From: Bolinopsis microptera
Taxonomy: Eukaryota > Ctenophora > Tentaculata > Lobata > Bolinopsidae
DNA length: 64,000 nt
Direction of reading: 5' to 3'
Assembly (NCBI RefSeq): GCF_026151205.1
Contig: NC_087076.1
Span: forward strand, 22,624,828 to 22,688,827
Position 1 is the stretch's first letter, and each line of letters starts with the position of its first letter. Under the pieces are notes generated by a model. The model saw only the letters and a program-made list of their open reading frames with translations, did not search any database and had not been told where the DNA came from. The translations under genes were made by a program, and so were the position numbers. Positions 11,271 through 21,087 of the stretch are shown here, one piece after another.

Positions 11271-11812
11271 AAGTCATGTGCTTTGACTTGCCCTTGACCT
11301 TCGTCATAGCCTCCTTTCATGACAGGAGAACACATTTGCCACGTTTGGCACATTTCCACTTTGTGCATTCATATATGGATTATATCTCGATGAACGAGAC
11401 ATCCTGTTTGCTATCGTGATAACATACTATCAATATAAACACACTTATATACTATGTAAACTATCTATTAAGTTAAGACATGAGAACAACACGTAGGTAA
11501 GACTCAGTGGGAAATAATTCACATTCAATACAATTAATGAAATGGCTAGAATTTTGTTTAAATTTTGTTTAAAAAACCCAAAAAAACCCAAAAAAACCCA
11601 ATCCCAGTATTACCTTTTCTTGGGTAGGAGTTGGGTTTTTTTGGGTTACACCCCCCCCATTGTCTAACATATTGGAAAATGGACAGTGACCGAATGTACC
11701 TGAAATGGGAGGCATAAAATTGAGAAAAAGATTAAATCAGAGATTTGTTTGAGTTTTAATTTTAGGCGCAACGTCTTAATCAAAATATTAAATGGAAGAA
11801 AAGATCAAAGAT

Positions 11813-13195
11813 TTAAATTCCCAGAAGATTATTTACAACCCTGTCAAAACTGTGTTCGTTTACAACAAACTTAAGCCAAGTGGACAGTAAACCTACTCCT
11901 CTCATGTTGAGATGAAGCCAATCATGGTATAGAAGTTCATTACATGATCTAAAGTCTCGAGTTAAAAAGACTGAGAAACAGTCTAAGAACACGCAATTAT
12001 TATTTAGGCATAAGTCTTTAAGTAGATTATTAAAATCTAGAACATTCTTTGCTATGTAGGAATATAAACATTTAATAGGAAGACAACATTGGATAATTAT
12101 AATTGCAGCGGGAAATAACTGCTTAGTGGTGTCAATTAATTCAGTAAGATACTTCCTAAGGAACTGAACCCCATACTTAGAATGTTTAATGTCATTTGTA
12201 CCAACACTCAATATAATTTTTTCAATATCGTCAGCTTCTGCAGCTGCATGAGTTTTATGAAAATTATGAATGTTTTCAGTGATGTCTCTAATTTTTGCAC
12301 CACTTTGAGACACATTGATTACTTTCCTTCCCCGGAATCCCAACTTATTTGTCCGTACGAATTTTGTCATTGACGTACCAAACAGGACAGTGGTTTTCCT
12401 GCTCTTCGGTTTTCTTGGAGTATTTCGGTAGTAAATGGTTGGTGTTGAGGTGGTGGTGGGCGGCATAGGAATTGTAGTGCGGGCAATCTGCTCCTTGACT
12501 ACATTTGTATCTGTCTTCGGTATCTGGCAGCGAAAAGATAAGCTATACCGAGTCCCCTTAACTGAGCTCTCTGCACGAACCTTGTGAAGACAATATTCCT
12601 GACACCCCGGTTTCATAATATACAAACTACAGTCCTTTGGGGTGATATAGCATTTACTGTTACATCGCTTATCCCCATTTTCTGGAATTATGTCGATGGT
12701 CCTCTCAGCTCCAAATGAAACTACATAAATACCTTGCGACTGGTCAAGAGACACCTCGTCGTCGTTGTGGTACCTAGTTGCACAAGAACCAGACTTGTAC
12801 ATGCTTGCTAGGCATGAGTTTAGCTTGCAGCCAAACTTGGAGTTGATATCATGCATAAGCTCTGTTATCCCAGGATAATTTAAAATATCGATTGGCTCCT
12901 TAGTCGTGGTGTGTCCATTTGAGGAAGACCATACATATTCTTCTCCAGTGGAAGTGAGCCACTTTGTGGCAGTTTTCACAGCAGTTTGCTTGGCCATAAG
13001 TGTTTCAAGTTCAGACATCAACGTGCCATGTTGAACACTCTTGTTCTGAACAAAATCTGAATGCAACTCCAAGAAGTCCTCGCATTTAACAGAATTTCTC
13101 TTAAGTTTCATGACATTCTCAACACTGGCCTTGAGAGCTTTCAGCTCATTTAATGAAAACGAGTTTAAAACATTGGTAACAGAATTCAGATCCAT
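11813..13195 (-). CDS. LINE ORF1: AlkB-like dioxygenase fused to SGNH esterase (460 aa)
   Basis: Residues 1-70 are a helical, charged leader. Residues ~125-225 have the layout of an AlkB-type 2-oxoglutarate/Fe(II) dioxygenase: iron ligands H143-x-D145 in RYHNDDE, distal H204 in CLHKV, and 2-oxoglutarate arginines in RYSLSFR (R216, R222). The D-to-H spacing of ~59 is near that of AlkB. A proline/threonine-rich linker leads to an SGNH-hydrolase domain (~268-445) with FGTSM in place of GDS, SVGTND (block III) and DWLH (D425, H428). CR1 ORF1 esterases are known; an AlkB partner is not one I recall. AlkB enzymes remove methyl groups from bases in DNA or RNA. The intact frame suggests recent activity. 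Start: the ATG at 13195 is the first in frame. Confidence 0.85.
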   Translation of the reverse strand: MDLNSVTNVLNSFSLNELKALKASVENVMKLKRNSVKCEDFLELHSDFVQNKSVQHGTLMSELETLMAKQTAVKTATKWLTSTGEEYVWSSSNGHTTTKEPIDILNYPGITELMHDINSKFGCKLNSCLASMYKSGSCATRYHNDDEVSLDQSQGIYVVSFGAERTIDIIPENGDKRCNSKCYITPKDCSLYIMKPGCQEYCLHKVRAESSVKGTRYSLSFRCQIPKTDTNVVKEQIARTTIPMPPTTTSTPTIYYRNTPRKPKSRKTTVLFGTSMTKFVRTNKLGFRGRKVINVSQSGAKIRDITENIHNFHKTHAAAEADDIEKIILSVGTNDIKHSKYGVQFLRKYLTELIDTTKQLFPAAIIIIQCCLPIKCLYSYIAKNVLDFNNLLKDLCLNNNCVFLDCFSVFLTRDFRSCNELLYHDWLHLNMRGVGLLSTWLKFVVNEHSFDRVVNNLLGI

Positions 13196-13347
13196 AGTGA
13201 TGTGAGGAAGAGGGAGGAGAAAATGGCGGTGAGGGAGGAGAAAATGGCGAAGTCAATACTGTAGCCCAGGAAGTAGATGCGTTGCTTAGGATACAAACGG
13301 TCACGTCATAGTCTCTTCTATCGCTTTGACATTGGGACCTAAAATTA

Positions 13348-13376
13348 TTTGTTATATAGTAGTGTTGAAAGTATTA
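13348..13376. repeat. Shared ~28-bp motif at LINE 5' end, copy 1
   Basis: Read on the LINE strand, TAATACTTTCAACACTACTA followed by TATAACAAA lies about 150 bp upstream of ORF1. The same 28 bases sit upstream of ORF1 in the plus-strand copy (29936-29964), and a solo copy lies at 34092-34120. Confidence 0.75.
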
Positions 13377-13399
13377 AAACTTAAAATATTAGCAACCAT

Positions 13400-14350
13400 A
13401 TTTTAGGAATGCTGCATTCTGGACGGCATTGTTTTTCAGATCAATTCACCTGGACAAAAATAATAATTGAGTAGTTACCCTGTCTTCACTGCAAAAATTA
13501 TTCGGTGAATAAAAGATTATTATTCCCATTATTATCACTTATCAAACGAGATAGCTACAACAAATATCATCAAGTGTCTAGACGAAAGGTCTTACCTCTA
13601 TTCTCTGGTTGCTACTTGCGGGTTGGTTGAACATTTTAAAGTCAGCGAGTGCCAGCGGTAATCGATTACAATTCAACAATGAAATATACCAGCTTACGTG
13701 CATTGCATGACTCAATAACAAGTAACCTTAAACTCAGTTTTAATTCTCAAAACGAAAATATTTACTCCGCAAACGTTTACAAAGTTTGCAATTTGGATAA
13801 AGCTTGGATGCGCGGCTTGACTACTTGACTAGAATTACATAACATTTTTTAAAAAATTTCTAATGTAATGTCTTATTTCAATTTTTTTCTCCAATCAATG
13901 TTAATGACCAAAACTCTATTAAGCATACCATATACTAGTGTAGCGTAAGAATTATACTTATATATTAATCATACCAATACCATAATTATCAACACTGAAC
14001 GGCATATTTTGTATTTGTCATGAGCAAATAAAATAAACTACCGTCAATCATTAATTACGAACAGTGGATCCATTAAATAAAAAAATTTAATCGTTTATGA
14101 AATGACCACTTGTATATTTGAATGACGATTATTGCCAAATTTGGAAAACTAAAGTTTAAATTGATAATGAAATATAATTTGCAATTAGTCGTTGTTGCAT
14201 TGCGCGCGGCGCGAGTGACCGTCCGTTTGACACACTCGCTGCTAATAATGTATGCGTCTAATTCATCATAAATGGAAGGCGCGCCGGTGTAATTTTTGCG
14301 CGCGAATTTACGATTTAAACGAAAAGAAACTGCAGGGTTGATCAAGTTCT
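13400..14350. other. AT-rich spacer, no gene recognised
   Basis: Mostly low-GC sequence with a locally CG-rich patch at about 14200-14300. A 90-codon minus-strand open frame (14073-14345) has no recognisable domain and is probably chance. Confidence 0.4.
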
Positions 14351-14352
14351 AG

Positions 14353-14376
14353 CCCGTTACTTGGACTAGTAACGGG
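14353..14376. repeat. Small perfect stem-loop
   Basis: CCCGTTAC, an 8-base loop and GTAACGGG form a perfect 8-bp stem. It lies at the edge of a GC-rich block (14420-14575) that also contains short inverted repeats and borders an ATT-repeat tail. Its function is not known. Confidence 0.6.
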
Positions 14377-14575
14377 GGAACTAACAGTGTTAATAGTTTA
14401 AACTTTGTGCTATAACTGAACCTCAGGAAGAAGACGTCTGGCAATGCCAGGGAGTGAGTAGCTCTAGCCGGCAGCCATCCAATGGACTGCTGCCGTTACC
14501 GACCCCGGGGGTGCTGACCACGAGTATCAGCCTCGGACCCACTACTCACTAGCTCTGGTGTTCTGAGCGGGGGCC

Positions 14576-17500
14576 TTATTATTATTATTATTAATTAATT
14601 ATTATTATTATTAATTATTATTATATTAAATCAAAGTTCTAAACAAGGGATAGTTAAAAAACAACGCCCGAGTCTAATCTTTCCCTAAAACAAAAACTAA
14701 AAATTAAAAACTTCATTGCAATTTCCGCCAATATCTCTTGTCATAACTCAAATTACGGAGATAATGCAGGTCAAAGATATTATTCAAATAAATATTTCTT
14801 TTACATAAATCATGCACAATCAGCGAGAATAGATTGCTTTGGGGTCTTCCTCTTCTCCCTGGTAAGTCCAGTGTATTGATGGCAAAAATGAGGGAAGAAA
14901 ACGCTGGTCCGTCAATAGGACCCCGCAAAACATGTCCTAACATTCTCCACCGACTACGGGCCACTTTTTCTGACAATGGTTCAGCATTGCAGCGTTTATA
15001 CAAGTTTTTGTTGGAGATGACTCCTGGGTACTTTATATTCAAAATAGTGCGAAGATGTCTGCGGTGAACAACATCTAGTTTTTCAAGGAATATTTTGGGG
15101 ACGGCCCAACAGGATGAGTTGTACATAAGAACCGATACGACTAAAGCATTATACAGTATTAGACGTTTGTTTAGGGGCAGTTTATCACTCCAGGCCTTCT
15201 TGTAATTGTTAAAGGCAGCATATCCCAGGTTTATGCGACGCTGAATATCAGCTTTGCTACACAAGACGGACCCTAGAGTGATACTTTTCCTCCATGCTTC
15301 ATTCCCCGACACTAATTTTCCATCACTGTCGACTTCACCCGTACTAGCTAAATAAACATGAGTGAAGTCCGTTTTGTCTTCATTGACAAAGAGGTTCCAT
15401 TTCTCGAGTATAGCTGTTGCCTGGGGCAAAATAGCTCTCAAGTTGTCTTCCTCTTCATCATTGAAGTCAACATCATCAGCGTATTCAGTGTCAAGTGGAA
15501 GGCCAGCAATAGTAATCGGGGGGATCGGCCTATCTAAACTGATTGTTATAGTCCATCTAAGTTCATTCAAAGCACCAGCCAAGACAAGGGTGAACAGACA
15601 GCCGGATAGACAGTCACCTTGGAAAGCTCCAAGGAGACTTAAAAACTCAGCTGAAAGAACTCCATTTACCTTCACCCGTAGCTTTGTGTTGGACAACAAC
15701 AACCGGACAATCCTCAGCTCATCCTCAGTACAGCCACACAGTTTCAGGAGTTCAAGAATCGTAGTGCGTTTGATCGTGTCAAACGCACTAGACATATCAA
15801 TGCCCATGCGATGATACTCCCATTTCTTCCTTTGGACAACTGACAGTAGAACTCGCTGACACCAAACAATATCAGCACAAGAACGAGCGCGTTTATATGC
15901 ACACTGCCATGGACCAGTGAAAGCGTTCACTTTTTCTTCTATCCTTTTAAGAGTAGCCATAGACAGAATTTTTCTGGCTGCATTGGACAAGGTGAGTGGA
16001 CGTAAATTCTTCAGTGGACCAATAGGTTTTTTTGGCTTCTGTAAGGGTGTTATAGTAGCCTCTCCAATGGAAATGGGGAAAGTATGTGTCTCGAAACAAC
16101 TGTTGATGATTCCAGCATAATGTTCATGGACTGTACTATTAGAGTACTTAATTAGCTCGTTGGGTATTCCATCGGGACCATTTGCCCTCCCATTTTTCAA
16201 GCTAGAGGTGGCTGCATGTATTTCAACTCCAGTAAAAGGGACATTGAGAGCACGTGGTAGACCCTCAAAAGGCTCGAGAGGTTGCTCATTGCGAGTCAGC
16301 TGTTTTTCGAGATAGTCTCTAACAACAGAAGCTTTCATGTCGTCAGATGCAATCAAACAGCCATTTTCATCATGAACACCAATCGAGTTATTAGGTGGTT
16401 TACTTTTCTGAAGATGTCTTACTGCTTCAAACATTTTCCTTGAATCGTTTGTGTTAGTAATATCACTATAGGTCTGATCAGCTTGAGCAGACCTCACTTC
16501 AACTAATCTTTTCTGGATACTATTAGTGAGGTGGTTGATGGATGACCTCAATGTAGTTCGATCAAGAGATTGATTATTGTTAAGTAGCTGTCGGAGATCG
16601 TGACGCTTTTCAACAAGCTCTTTGAGAGTGTCATCACTGCTGTGATGTTTCAAGCGAGCTTTAGGTTTTGGGCCGATGGAAACATTGGCAGCATCACGAA
16701 TATGAGACATAAGATTTTGAAGGTCGGCATTTGGATCGTTGCTGGTCACAAAATTTGAGAACTTGCCTTCAAGGGCCAAGTGATATTTATGTTGCATATC
16801 TTTGTTGCTTACAAGTTCTGATATATTATAAGAAGGAACACGACGTTGTTTAGGTTTGAAACAAAGATGAATGTTGCTGAAATTGATGCGAGCAATGACA
16901 AGTCTATGATCTGAAAATGTTTTAGTACCAGCATAAGTTCTTGATTGAGTCAAAAGACACTTAGATCTATTTCGGCATAGTATGTAATCTATTTGAGAGT
17001 ATACAGGCAGTGTCTTCTTACTGTACCGACCAGCCGACCAATCCTTCCGCCAACCAGTAAATGATGTAGCACGTCTGCTAGGTTGTATAAAACTAGTGTT
17101 CACAGCAAACAGATTATGTTCTGAGATAAAATCCAGTAATCTAGAACCATTTTCGTTCCTTACTCCCATTCCGTATTTCCCCATATATCTACCAAAACCC
17201 TGTTCAATATCAGAAGGGGATAATTTACCCAGTTTTGAATTAAAGTCACCCAGGAATTGCAACTCCACATTAGAGGGGACATTCTTGGCCTCTCTTAGCT
17301 GCCCATAAAAGTTATCCAAAACAACTGGATTTTTACGGACTAGCCCCTGATGTGGACAGTAGGCATTGATCACCCTGCAACGTAGGGGTGTACCGCTACG
17401 TGAGGGGATGCAAATATCGACATAGCATACCCGGTCACTGATGTACTTCCAGCAAACCACATAGTTCATCATGCGAGGACTGATTATAAAACCCAAGCCT

Positions 17501-17830
17501 CCATGGCGACTGTCCAACTGCTCGAACAGAAACAAGTTAAAACCGTTGCGCAAAACAAAGCTGTCTGATTCGGTGACTTTAGTTTCCTGCAGAGCGCAGA
17601 TGTCGACATTGTACTTTTCACAGTCTAATCCTAGTAACTCACGTTTACTATGTAGGCTATCATCTTGCTGAACACCGAGCCCACGGATGTTAAATGTGGC
17701 GAAGCTGATCATTAATGCAATGGTTGTTGATACAAATGATTTCTTCTTCGGGTTAAATATGTTGGAGTTGGCGTCACCACCGTCTCCACCGCTGACATTA
17801 CTCGAACGGACCATCTGGACTTTGTTTGGA
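14576..17830 (-). mobile_element. RTE-like LINE with ATT-repeat tail
   Basis: One long ORF followed, in its own 3' direction, by a short 3'UTR and a (TAA)n/(TTA)n microsatellite (plus strand 14576-14640). A short repeat tail instead of poly(A) is typical of RTE-clade LINEs. The GC-rich block at 14420-14575 beyond the tail is either flank or a separate short retroposon; I could not decide. No target duplication was identified with confidence. Confidence 0.75.
14713..17814 (-). CDS. RTE-like endonuclease-reverse transcriptase (1033 aa, intact frame)
   Basis: A single intact ORF starting at an ATG (MVRSSNVSGG). An APE endonuclease occupies roughly residues 38-290, with ATFNIRGLG, ALQETK (catalytic Glu), LGDFNSKLG and SDHRLV. 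The reverse transcriptase follows at ~540-800, with LRPLTLSNAARK, GIDMSSAFDTI, GAFQGDCLSG and the catalytic YADDVDF. The C-terminal region carries RWRMLGHVLR and PGRRGRP, common near the end of RTE-type ORFs. There is no separate ORF1, as usual for RTE. The absence of stops across 1,033 codons suggests a young, possibly active copy. The exact clade (RTE, RTEX or Proto2) needs a tree. Confidence 0.9.
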   Translation of the reverse strand: MVRSSNVSGGDGGDANSNIFNPKKKSFVSTTIALMISFATFNIRGLGVQQDDSLHSKRELLGLDCEKYNVDICALQETKVTESDSFVLRNGFNLFLFEQLDSRHGGLGFIISPRMMNYVVCWKYISDRVCYVDICIPSRSGTPLRCRVINAYCPHQGLVRKNPVVLDNFYGQLREAKNVPSNVELQFLGDFNSKLGKLSPSDIEQGFGRYMGKYGMGVRNENGSRLLDFISEHNLFAVNTSFIQPSRRATSFTGWRKDWSAGRYSKKTLPVYSQIDYILCRNRSKCLLTQSRTYAGTKTFSDHRLVIARINFSNIHLCFKPKQRRVPSYNISELVSNKDMQHKYHLALEGKFSNFVTSNDPNADLQNLMSHIRDAANVSIGPKPKARLKHHSSDDTLKELVEKRHDLRQLLNNNQSLDRTTLRSSINHLTNSIQKRLVEVRSAQADQTYSDITNTNDSRKMFEAVRHLQKSKPPNNSIGVHDENGCLIASDDMKASVVRDYLEKQLTRNEQPLEPFEGLPRALNVPFTGVEIHAATSSLKNGRANGPDGIPNELIKYSNSTVHEHYAGIINSCFETHTFPISIGEATITPLQKPKKPIGPLKNLRPLTLSNAARKILSMATLKRIEEKVNAFTGPWQCAYKRARSCADIVWCQRVLLSVVQRKKWEYHRMGIDMSSAFDTIKRTTILELLKLCGCTEDELRIVRLLLSNTKLRVKVNGVLSAEFLSLLGAFQGDCLSGCLFTLVLAGALNELRWTITISLDRPIPPITIAGLPLDTEYADDVDFNDEEEDNLRAILPQATAILEKWNLFVNEDKTDFTHVYLASTGEVDSDGKLVSGNEAWRKSITLGSVLCSKADIQRRINLGYAAFNNYKKAWSDKLPLNKRLILYNALVVSVLMYNSSCWAVPKIFLEKLDVVHRRHLRTILNIKYPGVISNKNLYKRCNAEPLSEKVARSRWRMLGHVLRGPIDGPAFSSLIFAINTLDLPGRRGRPQSNLFSLIVHDLCKRNIYLNNIFDLHYLRNLSYDKRYWRKLQ

Positions 17831-18712
17831 TTTTATTATCATTTCATTGTTTGATGTTTATGGTAATCATGCGAGGTCTTTTAAATTTAACACTGATTTA
17901 ACAGATCACTTTCTCATCATCCACACAATATTGTAAAGGTAATCAATAATAATTAAATTCAGCGAAATTGACACAATGAGGGTGCACACTTTACAACGTC
18001 ACGTCATCTTTACTCAACTCAAGTTTTGCTTTTAATTAAATAAACTCTCACATTACATCTGCAGAAGCAATTTTGATTATCTTAATTCAAGCACGCTCCA
18101 GAGTTCCCATCAGGGGGGTGGAAGCTTAAGTTTAATCAACTTCCTTTTTAAGAATTACTCAACAGTCAACTGCTCGCGGAATTATAACCTGTATTGTAAT
18201 CACATGGTCCGGATCCGTGGAACACTGGTGAGCAGTCTGATGGGCTCTGGGTTTTGGTTAATTCCTTTTTTGTACCTTTTATAGAACAATGATATAAAAT
18301 GACAACGAAGTTACTCGGAATTATCACAATTTATTATATCAGGCTGACTACAACATTAAAATTGTGATTAATACGTTAATGTATCAGGGGATAGTGGAGT
18401 GAAGAGTTATATATGTTTTAGTGGTGTCAATGTTGAGGTAGTTTAAGGGGCGATGGTGCATGCAACCAGGTTGATTAGTAAACTCTCAAAACGTGACAGG
18501 GGACAGAGGCTGGTCACGTTGTTACTACCCACCTACAGGAAGCTAATGTAATAACTTAGAGCTAATATCCTTCCCTCTTGAAGAGATGTAATTGTTCCTC
18601 CAAGTTAAGAGAAAGGTTGCTGTATTAAATACCACGTTGAGAAGCTAAACTGTCCCATGTCTAGTGCAACTGGCCCAACTTGCATGATAATTATAGGAAT
18701 ACTAGAAAGCCC
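17831..18712. other. No recognisable gene
   Basis: AT-rich sequence upstream of the RTE-like LINE. I see no conserved ORF, no clear hairpin and no tandem array. Confidence 0.4.
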
Positions 18713-18720
18713 GTGGTAAC

Positions 18721-18863
18721 AGGGATGAAAGGAAATCGCGGAATCGCGATTTTCCCATTATTTGCGACAAATTTTATGTATAGTCAGAGTCTTATGTATA
18801 GTCTGTTAAAAATAGCGGTATCGCGATTTTTGGCAAAATAATCGCGATTTTCTTTTGTCCCTG
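18721..18863. mobile_element. 143-bp hAT-like MITE
   Basis: The ends read AGGGATGAAAGGAAATCGCG and, in reverse complement, CAGGGACAAAAGAAAATCGCG-like sequence, giving terminal inverted repeats that begin (C)AGGGA. GTGGTAAC flanks both sides (18713-18720, 18864-18871) as an 8-bp duplication. The CAGGG tip and 8-bp duplication fit hAT elements. It is non-coding. Internal ATCGCGAT palindromes recur. Confidence 0.75.
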
Positions 18864-19149
18864 GTGGTAACAGGGATGACGTAGTAGTAGTGTTCTTTGA
18901 AAGAAAGTTTTAATCGCATCAAAAAGTGTTTATCTTAGCCGAAGATACAACCGATTTAAATGTAAAACGCTTTAGACACAATGTAATTACCACAAAACCG
19001 ATCAAAACGACATTCCAACAATCTTTGCACGTGCGTATTACAACACCGTTGCTATTCAACCTTTTGGTTTTTACTTAACTTCCTATTATTCATCCAGTTT
19101 GCACGTGGGCGTTCGTACAGACAGACACACCTACAGAAAAAATCTTTAG

Positions 19150-19340
19150 AATTATATTAAAGATGGTCCGAATTAGGCTTGAGTACTGCTAGGCTCCGCC
19201 CTCTGGAATCCTCAAAAAGTACACGAATTCCAAGCACTGGAAGCAGTTTAAATGTCCTTCACCCGCAGGATATCAGGCTGCTAGAACTTGGACTACTGTA
19301 TGATTTTAAACCTAATTATTATTTCAATAAATAAAGATCT
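19150..19340 (+). pseudogene. LINE 3' fragment
   Basis: Broken frames read IRLEYC, LWNPQKVHEFQALEAV and SFTRRI, the RT thumb/C-terminal block common in CR1 and Jockey LINEs (LEYCSxVWxPxxxxxxxxLExVQRxFTRRI). The fragment ends near AATAAATAAAGATC. It is short and decayed. Confidence 0.65.
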
Positions 19341-20097
19341 GACACAAATATTACTATTACTATTGCGGTCATTTTGCACACCCTATAAGTATAGGCCATA
19401 GGGCTCCTGGGTGTCTTTTTGACACTGACAGTAGTTACAAGTTTTTACTTAGGCGCCTGGATAAAATTTGCTCTAACTTTTTCCCCATCAGATCCAGATT
19501 TAAAACTCTTTCATGGGGTGGTTCCTGAAACTATGGACAACAGTAACACCAAACACATTCCTGTAGAAAAATGGTTGTCGCAAATTCTTGACTAGATGGT
19601 TCTGTATTCAATTTAATTATCACTACTACTCCTCCTAAAATAAAATCCTGATCAGCATCGAATTTTTTAGAATTAAGAAATAAAACAACCTCTGAGATTA
19701 AAAAGTTTAAGAATTATACACGTAAATCTACATTTTACGACGAAACGTTCATTATGCCAATCAAATATAATCACAACAATCATTAATACATATAAATCAA
19801 TGGTCCTTAAAGGAAACAAATTGTTCGTTATAATTTGAGCCTATCAAAAATACAATTTCAACACGTACCAGGGCAATCATACCACATACTTATTTTTGTT
19901 CAATTCATAAAGTTATTTATTTTATCACCATCAGACAGTATCAAGAACTAAAGGCATTGCAAAGGTTTTTAAAATGTCGTGCCATGCACATTGTGTGCAT
20001 TACCCCCACTTCTCTCCCTCGATAAGAAGCAAGCATAGACCAGCAAGCAGGGTATAACCAGGGTATAATAACCTGGGTAGGAGACAACGTTCCAGTA
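19341..20097. other. No recognisable gene; downstream of GPCR
   Basis: AT-rich sequence that includes the presumed 3'UTR of the minus-strand GPCR at 20098. I see no repeat structure. Confidence 0.35.
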
Positions 20098-21087
20098 TTA
20101 AGGCAGTAGTCTATCTCGCTCTCTCGCCTGCTGAGCGGTGCGCTGATCTTCGTTGGAAACAAAACGTCTCCTGATGGAAGCAAAAACCGCCCTGATCCTA
20201 GACTTCAGGAACTCCTGGAAGCTGGTGAGACTGGCTGTGTAGATGAAGAAGTTAGCAGGGGCTTGCAGATACAATATGAACATTGCAAACCTAGTATATG
20301 CAATGTAGGAAGTTGGAGTAGACTGTGGCTGGATTTTTGGATGTTCAAATAGGTTAACAACTAACGGGACAGTTGCTATGGCATAAACAACCACAGTGAG
20401 AAGGACCGTTCTGATCCCCTGCCATTGGAGACCTCCAGCTCTTCTATCTGCAATCTTTTTTGCCAGGAATAGTAGCATAACGCTGCTTACTGTGATGATC
20501 CCTGTAGTGAAGAGGCCGACTCCTCCTATAACTACTCCAAAGACATAATCAATCTTGGACTTATGAACTGGAAGTGCATAGTCGCAATTGTAGCTCACGT
20601 AGCTGAAGTAAGCACCCTTTTCGGCAGCCACGAGCACTCCAAAAGAAGACATGCATGAAAACATGACCAGGGTCGTCAGATGACCTGCTCTTTTCGAAAA
20701 ATCAACTGCTCTCAGTGGATATTTCACGATCAGGAACTTGGCAAATGTTAGGGCACCGATGAGAAGAGCGATTGTTCCCCCAAAGCTGCCCGAAATGAAG
20801 AATCCTGCAGAGCAAAGGAAGTCACCGAAGACCCAGACATTAGCAACAAGTGAAACTGCACCAGGCAGGAGTCTAACGATGGAGATGACCAAATCAGCGA
20901 CAGCGATGTACTGGATGAATACCACCATTATCTTGTGAAGCTTTATAGCGTTGTACCTTATAGAGCCAATGAGGATGAGGGTGTCTCCTATCAGGGATGA
21001 TAGGAAAATGAAGGACGTGTATGCAGAGAGAACATACCTTTCAGCTTTGTCATGAATTCCAAATCTTGTGTAATTTTCGTACTTCAT
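20098..21087 (-). CDS. Orphan class A (rhodopsin-like) GPCR, 329 aa
   Basis: A single-exon receptor starting at ATG 21087. Seven hydrophobic segments are visible. TM1 has GDTLILIGSIRYNA (GN replaced by GD). TM2 has IAVADL with the conserved Asp. TM3 starts after the conserved Cys (FLCSAGF). The DRY box is replaced by VKYPLRA. An extracellular Cys (YNCDYAL) can pair with the TM3 Cys. TM7 reads PANFFIY in place of NPxxY. The C-tail is arginine-rich (RIRAVFASIRRRF). It acts at the plasma membrane; the ligand is unknown. It is clearly related to the receptor at 36237-37394 (shared YNAIKLHK and KYPLR), so it belongs to one lineage-expanded family. Confidence 0.85.
   Translation of the reverse strand: MKYENYTRFGIHDKAERYVLSAYTSFIFLSSLIGDTLILIGSIRYNAIKLHKIMVVFIQYIAVADLVISIVRLLPGAVSLVANVWVFGDFLCSAGFFISGSFGGTIALLIGALTFAKFLIVKYPLRAVDFSKRAGHLTTLVMFSCMSSFGVLVAAEKGAYFSYVSYNCDYALPVHKSKIDYVFGVVIGGVGLFTTGIITVSSVMLLFLAKKIADRRAGGLQWQGIRTVLLTVVVYAIATVPLVVNLFEHPKIQPQSTPTSYIAYTRFAMFILYLQAPANFFIYTASLTSFQEFLKSRIRAVFASIRRRFVSNEDQRTAQQARERDRLLP

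Larger units (their letters stand above)
8506..11658. mobile_element. TIR element with G8/C8 tips and terminal hairpins
   Basis: A 3,153-bp insertion in the start of LINE ORF2. It begins GGGGGGGGTGTAACCC and ends with the exact reverse complement. ATTGTCT lies on both sides (8499-8505 and 11659-11665) as a 7-bp target duplication, or 8 bp if a shared C is counted. Just inside each tip is the same ~70-bp block in the same orientation. Its arms (AACCCAAAAAAACCC and GGGTTTTTTTGGGTT) make it foldable, so each end is a hairpin. No transposase was recognised. It holds a decayed LINE and a 23-bp perfect palindrome. Superfamily not assigned: the TSD length fits several classes, but the tip matches none I know. 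Confidence 0.8.
4615..13398 (-). mobile_element. AlkB-esterase LINE, copy 1 (near full length)
   Basis: A two-ORF non-LTR retrotransposon on the minus strand. It reads, in order, 5' end near 13377-13398, ORF1 (13195-11813), a ~140-bp spacer, ORF2 (start near 11670, body 8504-5040), a ~410-bp 3'UTR with an AATAAA-like signal, and an A17 tail (T run at 4615-4631). CCATATTTT occurs at both ends (about 4609 and 13400) and is a candidate target duplication, although the homopolymer makes it ambiguous. A separate 3.15-kb TIR element (8506-11658) has inserted at the start of ORF2. Without that insertion the LINE is about 5.6 kb. The RT places it in the CR1/Jockey group. Confidence 0.85.
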
